Source: Pseudoalteromonas holothuriae
Lineage (GTDB): Bacteria; Pseudomonadota; Gammaproteobacteria; Enterobacterales; Alteromonadaceae
Direction of reading: 5' to 3'
Assembly (NCBI RefSeq): GCF_945859825.1
Contig: NZ_CAMAPC010000003.1
Span: forward strand, 420,100 to 484,099
Length of the DNA stretch: 64,000 nucleotides
Shown here: in pieces, positions 52,091-61,685 of the stretch
Layout of the letters: the number at the start of each line of letters is the position of its first letter
Numbering within the stretch: position 1 is the stretch's first letter
Notes under the pieces: model-generated
What the model was told of the DNA's origin: nothing
Seen by the model: the letters and a program-made list of their open reading frames with translations, nothing else
Databases searched by the model: none
Program-made: the position numbers and the translations under genes

Positions 52091-54582
52091 GCCACCCGAA
52101 TCAGCTACTTTCAATATGTATGCTATCGCTACAACAAGTATATTTACACACTAAACGAGGGCATAATTTGCTGACTGTTTTAAGCCTTAGTGTGCTATTT
52201 TTTTACTTCAGCTTTATTACATTAGTCGCACAAGGCACCCACAATTACCTAACGCAAAACTTGCAGCAGCTATTAGGGGCCGATACGGTAATTCAAACCA
52301 ATCGTCTTATTCCTGAAGATGACTTAACCAAGCTGGAAAACTTAACGAGTAACGTAAGCATAGGTCAACTATATAAGCTCACGTTAACCCACAAAAATCG
52401 GCATCAATTCATACAACTTAAAGCAGTTGATGATAACTACCCACTGCAAGGCCAATTAAAATATAGCCAAGATACCAACCTCAATGGAGAAAATATAGCG
52501 TTGCCACCTAAGCTGTCGCAAATATGGCTAGAACCGAGACTTGCCTCTGCATTAGGCATAGAAATAGGAGAGACACTAACCTTAGGTAGTACTGAATTAC
52601 TCTTCTGCGCTTACCTTATTCATGAGCCTGACAGGTTGCATGAAGGTCATTCTAGTGACATGCGTGCTCTAGTTCATAAAGCGAGTATCGAGCGTGAACA
52701 CCTCAAAGTGAGCCAACACCGTTACTCATTTAATCACCCAGATGAAGTCATAGATAAAATACAAAATATTCAGCGTAATATGAGCGACAGCCGCCTATTT
52801 AGCAAAGCTCTTGGCAGACACCCCGTCTCAGCTATTTATCAAAGAGTTGAGAAATTTCTAGGGCTACTAAGCGTGTTACTTATCATTTTGGTCGGGATTA
52901 TTTTATTGTTAGCGAGTAATAAAACCAGTGAACCATTAAGCCGCTTTATCGCAATCTGCATGGCCAATGGTATGAACAAAAAATACAGACTCCCTGTCAT
53001 TACGGTTAATTGTTTATTTATTCTCATCGTAAGCTTTGCGCCAGCATTTATACTGGCACTTTTAAGTGCATTATACTTCGAGCAGTTTGTTCAACAACAC
53101 ATGCTTGGCTTTGCACTTATCTGGCAGCCTATCGATTTAATCAAAGTGTTACTATTATCATCAATGGTCTATATCGGCCTATCAGCACCTATTTGGTTTA
53201 AAGTCTATCAAGCACAAACCATGCAATTGCTATGCGCACATACTCCAAGTAAAAGTCAATTAGTAGTAAGTGGCCTTTTTCTGTGTTTTGTGATGACATG
53301 TATTGTTTATTGGTATTCAGATAATTGGACCTTAACGGCTCTATTATTGGGTAGCCTTAGTGTATGCATCGTTGGATTATTAATAATTAGCACCTTGGTG
53401 CTAAATCTAGGGCGATGGGGACTCGGCAAGCATGGAAAGCTGATTGGCTTTGCGCTTTATTTAATGCGAAAAAGGATCTATATAAAAACGGCTCAAATGA
53501 TGTCTCTGGGCCTAAGTATTACACTCGTTTTAATGTGTACCAGAATACACCAAGATGTCAGCTCTATGCTTGAACACTTTAAGTATACACAACAAGGAAA
53601 CCTTTTAATTACCCAAGTTGATAAACAACAACAACACTCACTTGAACAGTTTTTAAAAACACACAAAGGAGAACTTAAAGAACTTTATCAATACCAATAT
53701 GCGCAACTGACCCACATCAATAATGTACCATTAAATGACGTTGATATTTCAGTCAGTGATACGTTGAGCACAGTACAAAAGCCAATCAGGCTTCATTGGA
53801 ATCATGCTACTCCTCATAACAATAAGCTTGAGCGTGGCAATTGGAATAAAAAAGTACAATCAAATGCGCTGAAAAGTATTTCTATTGAAGACGAGGTATT
53901 TAATGAACTAAACCTAAAACTTGGCGATACCATTCAAATGCAAATGCTGGAACAGAGCGAAATATTTAGAGTGTCTTCAGTTCATAGCTTTGTGCCAGGT
54001 AGCAGTAATGTTACTTTTTGGTTTGTAACACACGCAGCCAATCCGATAGAAGGTGTACCCATATATAACATTGGCAGTGCACAAATACCCGATGATGCGT
54101 GGCAAGCTCTTGCAACACTTTGGCAAGCACACCCATCAATGCGGTTGCATTCTATCGATACACTCCTCAGTCAAACACGTAAATACCTCAATATTTTGAC
54201 CAGTGCAATACTCACCTATAGTACTTTAATCAGTTTACTGACGATATTGCTTCTCATCGCAGCAATACAAAGGCACTTGCAGCAAGATCAAAAGCGCAAT
54301 GGTTTACTTATTAGCTTTGGGTTAAGTAAAAATCAACAATACAAACTAGCGCTCTATGAGTGGCTAATAATTGCGACATTACCAACTGTTAGTGCGTTTA
54401 CTTGTGTGTATTTTACGATTGATGCATTTTATCAATATGAATTAGGACTTGATTACAAACCTGACCATTTAACGCTATTACGCCATGCTGCCAGTGCTGT
54501 ATTAGTGATTACTTTAATAGGATTGATGGCCACAAAAAAACAATTTGCGGATAGCGTAGCATCGCTGCTATTAAATAAATAA
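52081..54582 (+). CDS. FtsX-type ABC transporter permease
   Basis: About 833 residues, inner membrane. One helix near the N-terminus (about 25-50), a long periplasmic domain, then groups of helices (about 265-410 with further ones to about 470, and 710-830), as in two-block FtsX/YbbP permeases. The start at 52081 (MRISHPNQ) overlaps the ATPase gene by 10 bp and is preferred to 52054. Substrate not apparent; the divergent two-component system suggests response to envelope or drug stress. Confidence 0.88.
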   Translation: MRISHPNQLLSICMLSLQQVYLHTKRGHNLLTVLSLSVLFFYFSFITLVAQGTHNYLTQNLQQLLGADTVIQTNRLIPEDDLTKLENLTSNVSIGQLYKLTLTHKNRHQFIQLKAVDDNYPLQGQLKYSQDTNLNGENIALPPKLSQIWLEPRLASALGIEIGETLTLGSTELLFCAYLIHEPDRLHEGHSSDMRALVHKASIEREHLKVSQHRYSFNHPDEVIDKIQNIQRNMSDSRLFSKALGRHPVSAIYQRVEKFLGLLSVLLIILVGIILLLASNKTSEPLSRFIAICMANGMNKKYRLPVITVNCLFILIVSFAPAFILALLSALYFEQFVQQHMLGFALIWQPIDLIKVLLLSSMVYIGLSAPIWFKVYQAQTMQLLCAHTPSKSQLVVSGLFLCFVMTCIVYWYSDNWTLTALLLGSLSVCIVGLLIISTLVLNLGRWGLGKHGKLIGFALYLMRKRIYIKTAQMMSLGLSITLVLMCTRIHQDVSSMLEHFKYTQQGNLLITQVDKQQQHSLEQFLKTHKGELKELYQYQYAQLTHINNVPLNDVDISVSDTLSTVQKPIRLHWNHATPHNNKLERGNWNKKVQSNALKSISIEDEVFNELNLKLGDTIQMQMLEQSEIFRVSSVHSFVPGSSNVTFWFVTHAANPIEGVPIYNIGSAQIPDDAWQALATLWQAHPSMRLHSIDTLLSQTRKYLNILTSAILTYSTLISLLTILLLIAAIQRHLQQDQKRNGLLISFGLSKNQQYKLALYEWLIIATLPTVSAFTCVYFTIDAFYQYELGLDYKPDHLTLLRHAASAVLVITLIGLMATKKQFADSVASLLLNK

Positions 54583-54611
54583 GGGTGTAAATGCCCTTTA
54601 CACCCTTATTT
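54577..54611. terminator. Long perfect hairpin terminator
   Basis: AAATAAGGGTGTAAA (54577-54591) and TTTACACCCTTATTT (54597-54611) form a perfect 15-bp stem with a 5-nt loop, overlapping the permease stop. Symmetric A/T ends mean it can act on both strands, serving the ABC genes and the convergent fusion gene. Confidence 0.85.
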
Positions 54612-54670
54612 ATAAACAGTTATGCCCGTTAGCATAAGTAACAAGCAAAGTTACTAGTGAGAAATTTATG

Positions 54671-56956
54671 CTAATTGGTATGACTGAGCGCATATCCACC
54701 TTTAAGGTGACCAACATGCTCAAAGCCCAAGCGCGATAGAGCCTGCGCTGCTACTTGAGAGCGACTGCCACTGCGGCAAACTAAAATGAGCTCTTGTGAT
54801 TTATCGTGTTGCTGTTGACAAATAAAGTCTGTTAACCGCGTTAATGGCACATTCACGTCAAACTCTTGGCTGTGATTAAGTGCATACTCGTGTGGCTCTC
54901 GAATATCAATAAGCTTAGCCTGAGAATTGGCTTGCAACTTTGCTTTAAGTTCAGGAGCATTATACTCTTGCAACTGTTTTTTGTTACATGCGCTTGTGAA
55001 CGCACCACACATAATTTCTTCACCAATGTCATCATTGATATTTTTATCTAAATCTTGTTTGCGCTTCACAAACTGTTCAACGCTCACCTCTGAAGTTAAA
55101 ACATCATTGAGCAACGAATTCCTGCTTGCTTCTGCTTTAAAATTAGTCACAAATTCATTATGGTAATCATGGCTTGGGCAAAGCAAGCTTTGTTGCCCTA
55201 CAAGTTGCGCAAGCATTTTCAAGCTCTGATACATTTGCTTCGTGTTGCTGCTTGAAAAATTTGTTCTTCCAAGGCTGCCCATTAACACCAGATCACCACA
55301 AAAAACATAGTTTGGCACCAGTTCGCCAAGTTGTAATTGCTCTTTTTCACATAACACTATAGTAATACTGTCATCAGTATGTCCGGGCGTAGCAACACGT
55401 AACAAGTATTTATCACCTATTGAAATGGCTTCAAACTGCTGATTATTTAATTCTACTCTGGTAACTTCTGTAGGCCAGCCAAGATGATCAGCATGCTGTT
55501 GTACTAAATGCTGTTGTGCTAACGCAACACGACCTGACTGATGATCAGCATGTCCATGGGTATCAATCGCGGCAATTAATTGTAATTGCTGACATTGCAA
55601 GATAGTAAGTAAACGCTTACTCAATTCAGGTAAAGGATCTATGATCACTGCGGTTTTGGTTAATGGGTCTGCGTATAACCATGTACAACTGCCACCCATT
55701 TTAAACTGTACTAACCCTTGTAATTGTGACTTATCATCGATACTGCCGGTGGCATTTAATAAGCAACTATGACCTAACGCTTGTGCACAATGGTGAATAC
55801 GATCACAGGCTTGATCTATTTGCTGCTGAGTAACCGCAGGGCCAAATGACATTCTAATCGCAGACTCACTTTGCCAAGCGGGCAACCCCATTGCATCAAG
55901 CACAAAACTACGTGTTACTTTAGAACTACAAGCCGAGCCTGAACTGACTCGAATATTGGCCGCATCAAACAAGTCCATTATTTCTTTTGAACTAAAGCCT
56001 GGAATAGCAAAGTTAAGCGTTGTTGGTACACTGTTGGCAAAATCGTGATTAAATAAAACAGTCGGAAAGGCATTTTTTAATGCTAATGCCAGTTGAGAGC
56101 GAAACAGCTGTAGCTTACCCTCACTTGCAAATACGCCATCACCATTACCTTGCAGCTCATCAAAAATAACATTCAATGCCGCTAAACCTGGCAAATTTTC
56201 AGTGCCAGATCGCAACCCCCCCTCTTGGCCGCCGCCTGCAATAAACGGCGTAAAAGGCGCGCCTTGGCGAATGTATACAAAGCCAATTCCCTTAGGAGCA
56301 TATAGCTTATGACCACTAAAAGGGGCATAATCTATACTGGTTTTTGCCAACTCTAAACCACGTTTTCCCAATGCTTGAACACAATCTACAAGCCAATAAA
56401 CATCTGCATTGTTAGCACGAATAACCATTTCAAGCGCATTTAAATCTTGATATACGCCGGTTTCATTATTAACAGCCATAGTGCAAATCATCAGTGCGTT
56501 TGGCACTTCTTTGGCGATAAAGTCGTAATCAAGCGTGCCCTTTTCATCTACAGGGATTGCTTTAATTGTGGCGTTAATTTCTAACACTTGGTTCCAGTGC
56601 TTTAAAGATTCAGGTACTGCTTTATGTTCCGTTGCACCATATAAAATGCTGTAATTTTTACCCGGTTGCATTTTTTTTCTTGCCGCGCAAAGGGCCGATA
56701 AAATACCAGTTTGGATCCCTTCCGTTGCGCCACTGGTAAAAATAACTTGCCCATTGCCTGCGCCCAAAACTTCACCCGCTTTACTGCGCGTTTCATCCAT
56801 AACTTGTTTTGCCTGCAAACCACTAATGTGACTGCTACTTGGGTTGCCAAACATAGTTTCCATCGTGGATAAAGCCGCTTTTGCAGCCTTTGGTAATACG
56901 GGTGTTGTCGCGTTTGCATCTAAATAAATTTGACTTAACGCTTGTTGATCAGACAT
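54671..56956 (-). CDS. Triple fusion: cysteine desulfurase, persulfide dioxygenase-like MBL, rhodanese
   Basis: A 761-residue protein. Residues about 10-390 are a class V aminotransferase of IscS/NifS type with PLP Lys in SGHKLYAPKG (about 217) and the sulfur-acceptor Cys in SSGSACSS (about 343). Residues about 405-605 are an MBL domain with THGHADH, GHTDDS and GDLVLMGSLGRTNF, matching ETHE1-type persulfide dioxygenases. Residues about 660-758 are a rhodanese with CRSGSRSQ (Cys about 727). It could liberate sulfane sulfur from cysteine, oxidise it and transfer it. No isc/suf or other sulfur genes adjoin. Start after AAAGG; domains all look intact. Confidence 0.92.
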   Translation of the reverse strand: MSDQQALSQIYLDANATTPVLPKAAKAALSTMETMFGNPSSSHISGLQAKQVMDETRSKAGEVLGAGNGQVIFTSGATEGIQTGILSALCAARKKMQPGKNYSILYGATEHKAVPESLKHWNQVLEINATIKAIPVDEKGTLDYDFIAKEVPNALMICTMAVNNETGVYQDLNALEMVIRANNADVYWLVDCVQALGKRGLELAKTSIDYAPFSGHKLYAPKGIGFVYIRQGAPFTPFIAGGGQEGGLRSGTENLPGLAALNVIFDELQGNGDGVFASEGKLQLFRSQLALALKNAFPTVLFNHDFANSVPTTLNFAIPGFSSKEIMDLFDAANIRVSSGSACSSKVTRSFVLDAMGLPAWQSESAIRMSFGPAVTQQQIDQACDRIHHCAQALGHSCLLNATGSIDDKSQLQGLVQFKMGGSCTWLYADPLTKTAVIIDPLPELSKRLLTILQCQQLQLIAAIDTHGHADHQSGRVALAQQHLVQQHADHLGWPTEVTRVELNNQQFEAISIGDKYLLRVATPGHTDDSITIVLCEKEQLQLGELVPNYVFCGDLVLMGSLGRTNFSSSNTKQMYQSLKMLAQLVGQQSLLCPSHDYHNEFVTNFKAEASRNSLLNDVLTSEVSVEQFVKRKQDLDKNINDDIGEEIMCGAFTSACNKKQLQEYNAPELKAKLQANSQAKLIDIREPHEYALNHSQEFDVNVPLTRLTDFICQQQHDKSQELILVCRSGSRSQVAAQALSRLGFEHVGHLKGGYALSHTN

Positions 56957-57262
56957 GGCTGGACCTTTCTTTATATCGAATTGGCTAGTTATAACTAAAA
57001 ATTATATCTAATTACTTATTGCTATATTAGCAAGTTTAGCTGCTTATTCAACCATTAATTTTCTTAAAATGCCGTGCAATTGCTCTAGCTGTAAGCTTTT
57101 CATTGAGTTGTAGTGAATGTTTTTCGACCCCCCCCTTATAACATTGTTGTGCATTTTAGGTTAAATTAAAGTTAAAAAAATATAACAATGCAGTTTATTT
57201 TTTGTTCATTTTAGGTCATCGTAAATGTGAATCCACTTCAAACAACATGTAAAGGAAATAAT

Positions 57263-59140
57263 ATGACAAAGCTAAACACTCTCACTTTAGCCGTTACTTT
57301 AGGTTTGGCTGCAAACAGTTACGCAGCACAAATGCTACCAGTAGACCCTGATAAAGCGATTGAAGATAAATATATTGTGGTCTTTGACACACCAACTGTG
57401 GTTGACCAAAAAGATGCAAATCGCATATCGGCTTATTTAAGTACACAAGGGAATGATTTAGAGACTAAGTATAATGTACGTGTAGAGCGTAACTTTGGTA
57501 CGGCACTAAATGGTGTGCTCGTTAAAGCAAGTAAAAAACAAATCCATGAAATGTTAAAAGATGGCAACATCAAATACATTGAACAGGATCAGGTAGTTTC
57601 AGTAGAGCCAATGGTTGATACTAAAGTTGAGCAAAAAGCAATTGACATACAAGGCGACCAAAATAACGCGGTTTGGGGACTAGACCGAATTGATCAAGCC
57701 GACCTACCACTTAATGGTGTGTATCATTATGATTATGATGGCTCTGGTGTCACCGCTTACGTTATTGATACCGGTGTACTGATTAGTCATAATGAATTTG
57801 GTAACCGAGCAAGCCATGGTTATGACTTCATCGACAATGACTCAGACGCAACTGACTGTAACGGTCATGGTACACATGTCGCTGGTACAATTGGCGGCTC
57901 GCTTTATGGTGTTGCCAAAAATGTTAACGTAGTCGGTGTTAGAGTGCTAAGTTGTAGCGGTTCAGGCTCAAATTCAGGCGTTATTGCGGGTATTAATTGG
58001 GTTAAGAACAACGCCAGTGGCCCATCTGTTGCCAATATGAGTTTAGGCGGTGGCGCTTCACAAGCCACTGATGATGCAGTCAACAATGCCGTAGCATCTG
58101 GCATTAGCTTTGTAGTCGCTGCAGGTAATGATAACAGCAGTGCATGTAATTACTCGCCAGCTCGCGCAGCAAATGCCATTACTGTTGGCTCAACAACTAG
58201 TGGGGATAGCCGCTCAAGCTTCTCAAACTATGGCACATGTTTAGATATCTACGCGCCAGGGTCAAGCATCAAATCAGCATGGTACAACTCAAACTCTGCA
58301 ACTAACACCATCAGCGGCACTTCGATGGCTGCACCTCATGTTGCCGGTGCTGTTGCGTTATACCTTGATGAAAACCCAAGTTTAAGCCCTGCGCAACTGG
58401 ATCAAATGTTAAGCGCACAAAGTGCCAAGAATAAGCTGTCTGATGCTAAATCAGGTTCACCCAACGAGCTACTTCAAGCGGCAAGTGGACCAATTGTTGA
58501 GCCACCCATTACAGAGTTAACCAGTGGTGTTGGCGTGCCTGCAAACGGTGGTGCAGGTTCTCAAACATACTTTAAAATTGATGTCCCAGCAGGCAGTGAT
58601 GCACTATCATTCGTATTAGCAGGTGGCTCTGGTGATGCTGACCTCTACGTTCAACAAGGCCAAAAGCCGACCCAAAATAGCTACCTATGTCGTCCGTATA
58701 AAAATGGTAATGCTGAGCAATGTGACTTTACTAACCCAGCAGGGGGTGAATGGTTTGCTATGCTACACGGTTACGCGGCATACAGCGGTGCCACATTAAC
58801 CGCAACAGTTGGCGGCGATACCGGCGGCTGTGGCAGTAACTGCTTGCAAAACGGCGTACCTGTGACAGGTTTAGCTGGCAGTCAAAACCAACAAATAAGC
58901 TATACAATTGATGTACCTGCTAACGTAACACTTAATGTGTCAATTTCTGGTGGCACTGGTGATGCTGATTTATATGTTAAACAAGGCTCAGCAGCAACCA
59001 AGACTAATTACGATTGCCGTCCATTTGTAAATGGTAACAACGAAACATGTACCCTTAACTCAGGCCAAGGTGGTAAATTCCACATTATGCTAAATGGATA
59101 TAACAGCTTTTCAGGCGTAAGCTTAGTAGGGCAGTACTAA
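57263..59140 (+). CDS. Secreted alkaline serine protease (subtilase) with two PPC domains
   Basis: A 625-residue preproenzyme: signal peptide about 1-22; inhibitor I9 propeptide about 35-115; S8 catalytic domain about 130-410 of proteinase K/aqualysin type, with Asp in VIDTGV, His in NGHGTHVAG, oxyanion Asn in AAGNDN and Ser in SGTSMAAPHVAG; then two C-terminal PPC domains (about 425-515 and 530-622), each with GDADLYV. PPC domains are cleaved or aid secretion and substrate binding in marine proteases. ATG follows AAAGGAAA; an in-frame GTG at 57227 is less likely. Confidence 0.95.
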   Translation: MTKLNTLTLAVTLGLAANSYAAQMLPVDPDKAIEDKYIVVFDTPTVVDQKDANRISAYLSTQGNDLETKYNVRVERNFGTALNGVLVKASKKQIHEMLKDGNIKYIEQDQVVSVEPMVDTKVEQKAIDIQGDQNNAVWGLDRIDQADLPLNGVYHYDYDGSGVTAYVIDTGVLISHNEFGNRASHGYDFIDNDSDATDCNGHGTHVAGTIGGSLYGVAKNVNVVGVRVLSCSGSGSNSGVIAGINWVKNNASGPSVANMSLGGGASQATDDAVNNAVASGISFVVAAGNDNSSACNYSPARAANAITVGSTTSGDSRSSFSNYGTCLDIYAPGSSIKSAWYNSNSATNTISGTSMAAPHVAGAVALYLDENPSLSPAQLDQMLSAQSAKNKLSDAKSGSPNELLQAASGPIVEPPITELTSGVGVPANGGAGSQTYFKIDVPAGSDALSFVLAGGSGDADLYVQQGQKPTQNSYLCRPYKNGNAEQCDFTNPAGGEWFAMLHGYAAYSGATLTATVGGDTGGCGSNCLQNGVPVTGLAGSQNQQISYTIDVPANVTLNVSISGGTGDADLYVKQGSAATKTNYDCRPFVNGNNETCTLNSGQGGKFHIMLNGYNSFSGVSLVGQY

Positions 59141-59166
59141 TATCGTTTTATAAATTCATAAACACA

Positions 59167-59197
59167 AAAAGCCCCAACTAATAATTGGGGCTTTTAA
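59167..59197 (+). terminator. Terminator of the subtilase gene
   Basis: AAAAGCCCCAA and TTGGGGCTTTT pair perfectly (11 bp) across a 7-nt loop with a trailing T tract; on the minus strand it also has a T run, so it may serve the convergent DUF1579-like gene. Confidence 0.85.
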
Positions 59198-59220
59198 TTA
59201 CTCAAACAATCACTTCTGGT

Positions 59221-59718
59221 TTATTTATTAACACGTTTATACAACCCATCAAATACAGTTTGCCACTTTGCTTGCTTATGCGTTTTACTTTGCCACAATT
59301 GACGCACTGTACCATCCTTATTTGGTGTCCAAGTGATACGCTCAAAAATAAAGGTACCTGATTTATTTTGGCGCTTGCCCGACAACGACATGCTACCAGT
59401 ACTCAAACCACCATTTAGCTGTAGTAATAAGCCTGAATTATCTACCCATGTTTGATGCCACCTGCGCGTAGTCGTATCAAAAATATTCAAACTTTCTCCA
59501 GAAAACCCCGACAATGCAGTGTATTGTTCTTTCACAACACAACCGCCATGCGATTTACTAATAACGTTATTTCCCACCAGCTTATTATCTGCGGTAAATA
59601 CCTGCCAGTTGCCTAACCAAAAATCAAATTCATTAAATACTTTGTCATCGCACTTTGCCAAACTCTGTGTGCTGATAAAAAAACAGCCAATAAGCAGTGG
59701 TAATTTTAACATCGTCAC
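59221..59718 (-). CDS. Exported DUF1579-like protein
   Basis: A 165-residue protein with a signal peptide (MTMLKLPLLIGCFFISTQSL) and a lipocalin-like beta domain: FDFWLGNWQVFTADN near the start, then WHQTWVDNSGLLLQL and FERITWTPNKDGTVRQLW. The FDFWLGxW opening is shared by DUF1579 and related proteins of unknown function. It could bind a small hydrophobic molecule. Convergent with the subtilase gene. Confidence 0.7.
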   Translation of the reverse strand: MTMLKLPLLIGCFFISTQSLAKCDDKVFNEFDFWLGNWQVFTADNKLVGNNVISKSHGGCVVKEQYTALSGFSGESLNIFDTTTRRWHQTWVDNSGLLLQLNGGLSTGSMSLSGKRQNKSGTFIFERITWTPNKDGTVRQLWQSKTHKQAKWQTVFDGLYKRVNK

Positions 59719-59917
59719 CTTCTTAACCTCTTATTATTATATAAAATAGGCACTCGACCCCAAAACAAAGCCAAAGTAAGGGCTCATCAAAACGCCGTAA
59801 TACATAATACGCTTTTTAGCTTTCTTTTTTATAGTAACGTTGTTACAAGCGAATAAGCAGCAAAGCACCACTTCACTAACTTCGTAACGTGTTGAATGTG
59901 GGTACTTTGCAGAGCGC

Positions 59918-59963
59918 TTTATGTAAGTGGCGAATGATAAAGCAGTGAAAGCCTCGATTGAAC
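59918..59963 (+). repeat. Second copy of the dispersed repeat core
   Basis: TTTATGTAAGTGGCGAATGA and following bases to GATTGAAC match 37917-37963 with a few differences. Copies lie in non-coding DNA; an 84-codon frame over it (59737-59991, minus) is therefore not accepted as a gene. Confidence 0.75.
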
Positions 59964-60042
59964 TGTGCAAATAATCAAACTCACCCGTCAACTTCCATTA
60001 TTAAGACATTCACACTCAGTAGTTGGCTACACACCTAAATGT

Positions 60043-60519
60043 TTAAACATCTTGTTGTTTACTCATAAAATCAGCCATCCGCTGCATAACTTGTTCTTGG
60101 GTTAATTCTTCTTTATGCGTACCTATAGTCCAAATATGTCCGAATGGGTCTTGCAGTGTACCCGCTCTATCACCGTAAAATTGATCCTGTATAGGCCTAA
60201 CTTCTGTCGCTCCATGAGCAATCGCTTGGGCAAATACTTTATCTACATCGGCAACATACAGCATTAAGCTAACAGGCGTCCCCCCTAATGTTTGCGGGTC
60301 CTGAAAATGCGCTTCGGGGCACATATCTGAGAGCATAATATGTGAGTCTCCAATTTTAAGCTCTGCATGCGCAATTCCTCCATCTGGCATTGGTAACTGC
60401 ATTACCAGCTCCGCATCAAACGCTTTTTTGTAAAACTCAATCGCATTAACGGAGCCATTAATAATTAAGTAAGGGGTCACACTGTGGTAGCCTTTTGGGG
60501 TAGTTGGTACTGTCATCAC
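60043..60519 (-). CDS. VOC family protein, PhnB-like
   Basis: A 158-residue protein of the glyoxalase/bleomycin-resistance fold in the PhnB-like subgroup: VTPYLIINGSVNAIEFYKKA at the start, MPDGGIAHAELKIGDSHIMLSDM in the middle, and RAGTLQDPFGHIWTIGTHKEE near the end with metal-site residues. The function of PhnB-like proteins is unassigned, and the substrate is unknown. Start follows AAGGAG. Confidence 0.88.
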   Translation of the reverse strand: MMTVPTTPKGYHSVTPYLIINGSVNAIEFYKKAFDAELVMQLPMPDGGIAHAELKIGDSHIMLSDMCPEAHFQDPQTLGGTPVSLMLYVADVDKVFAQAIAHGATEVRPIQDQFYGDRAGTLQDPFGHIWTIGTHKEELTQEQVMQRMADFMSKQQDV

Positions 60520-60651
60520 TTTCTCCTTTTTTAAAACCCGTTTATGAGGTTAGTTTAAGATTGTGACAAACGCACAAGATGTTTTTATGAGTAATGCAAT
60601 TAAGCGCAAGCACTTAGTGTGTATTTCATGGTGCAACATGGTATTAGGCCA

Positions 60652-61104
60652 TTAAGTACAATCAACACGAAGTGCTACTTTTTCAATACCATGTGATGGG
60701 GTCCACTGTTTAAATACTGCAAAACCATATTTATTGTATAGCTTAATCGCTGGGGCATTAACGAGTGCGGTTTCAACCGTTGCTTGTTTTATATCACACT
60801 CATTCAATACGTAGTTGATGAGTTTACCCGCAATGCCTTTTCTAAAAAATTGCGGATCAACAGTTAAACTATGAATATCTAAATGCTGCTCACTAATTTG
60901 TATTTCAATCACCGCGGCTAATGTTTGCTGATCAATAAAACCATAAAATTCGCTCTTTGAACTGGCTATATCTTCAATGCTACGCGACAGTGGAGGGAAG
61001 TTCTCCACACCTATCAGTTGCGCCTCTATCTTGTAAGACTTTTGAAATACCGTATGAATGCCTTTGGCCTGAGCAATTTGAGTGTGATCTAGCTTGGTTA
61101 TCAT
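60652..61104 (-). CDS. GNAT family N-acetyltransferase
   Basis: About 150 residues. The acetyl-CoA site is VDPQFFRKGIAGKLINYVL (about 80-98, R-x-G-x-A/G motif), and the C-terminal APAIKLYNKYGF is the usual end. Substrate unknown. ATG at 61104 follows AAGGATAG; an in-frame start 36 bp upstream exists but lacks a site. Not closely related to the two GNAT genes at the left end. Confidence 0.85.
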   Translation of the reverse strand: MITKLDHTQIAQAKGIHTVFQKSYKIEAQLIGVENFPPLSRSIEDIASSKSEFYGFIDQQTLAAVIEIQISEQHLDIHSLTVDPQFFRKGIAGKLINYVLNECDIKQATVETALVNAPAIKLYNKYGFAVFKQWTPSHGIEKVALRVDCT

Positions 61105-61331
61105 TTCTATCCTTTTTTGTAAGACCTTAACGCTGAGCATAAAAAATAGTAATTAATCATAAATATGATGACAGTAAATGTATCAAGTAATAACTATACT
61201 TATTAATTGTAAATAAGTGCTGTCAAATTTGTTTGCTACCAAAGTGCATAAAGAAACCTCGGAATGTGTAGCCAAGCTAACATAACGGCATATAAAACAA
61301 AGCTATTCTATATACTACAAGGAGATAAAAC

Positions 61332-61685
61332 ATGAGTTATGTAGACGGTTACGTTTGCGCGGTACCAACCAGTAAACGAGAAGAGTATTTGCAACACGCA
61401 AAAGTGGCTGCAAAACAATTAAAAAAATATGGTGCAGAGCGCATCATCGAAAATTGGGGTGATGATGTGCCTGATGGTGAACACACTTCTTTTGTCAAAG
61501 CAGTTAAATGCCAAGATGATGAAACAGTGGTGTTCTCTTGGATAATGTGGCCATCAAAAGCAATTCGAGATGCAGGCATGGCCAAATTTATGGAAGACCC
61601 TATTTGCGACCCTCAACAAAACCCTATGCCTTTTGACGGTAAGCGACTCATCTACGGTGGGTTTGAAACTATTTTAAGCATATAG
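61332..61685 (+). CDS. DUF1428 family protein
   Basis: A 117-residue protein with the DUF1428 signature YVDGYVCAVPTSKREEYLQH at the start, VVFSWIMWPSKAIRDAGMAK in the middle and GKRLIYGGFETI at the end. It has a dimeric ferredoxin-like fold in the family; function unassigned (E. coli YbaA). Start after AAGGAG. Confidence 0.9.
   Translation: MSYVDGYVCAVPTSKREEYLQHAKVAAKQLKKYGAERIIENWGDDVPDGEHTSFVKAVKCQDDETVVFSWIMWPSKAIRDAGMAKFMEDPICDPQQNPMPFDGKRLIYGGFETILSI

Noticed and set aside
59737..59991. 84-codon minus-strand ORF
   Set aside because: It overlaps the dispersed repeat core at 59918-59963 and has no ribosome binding site or recognisable family.
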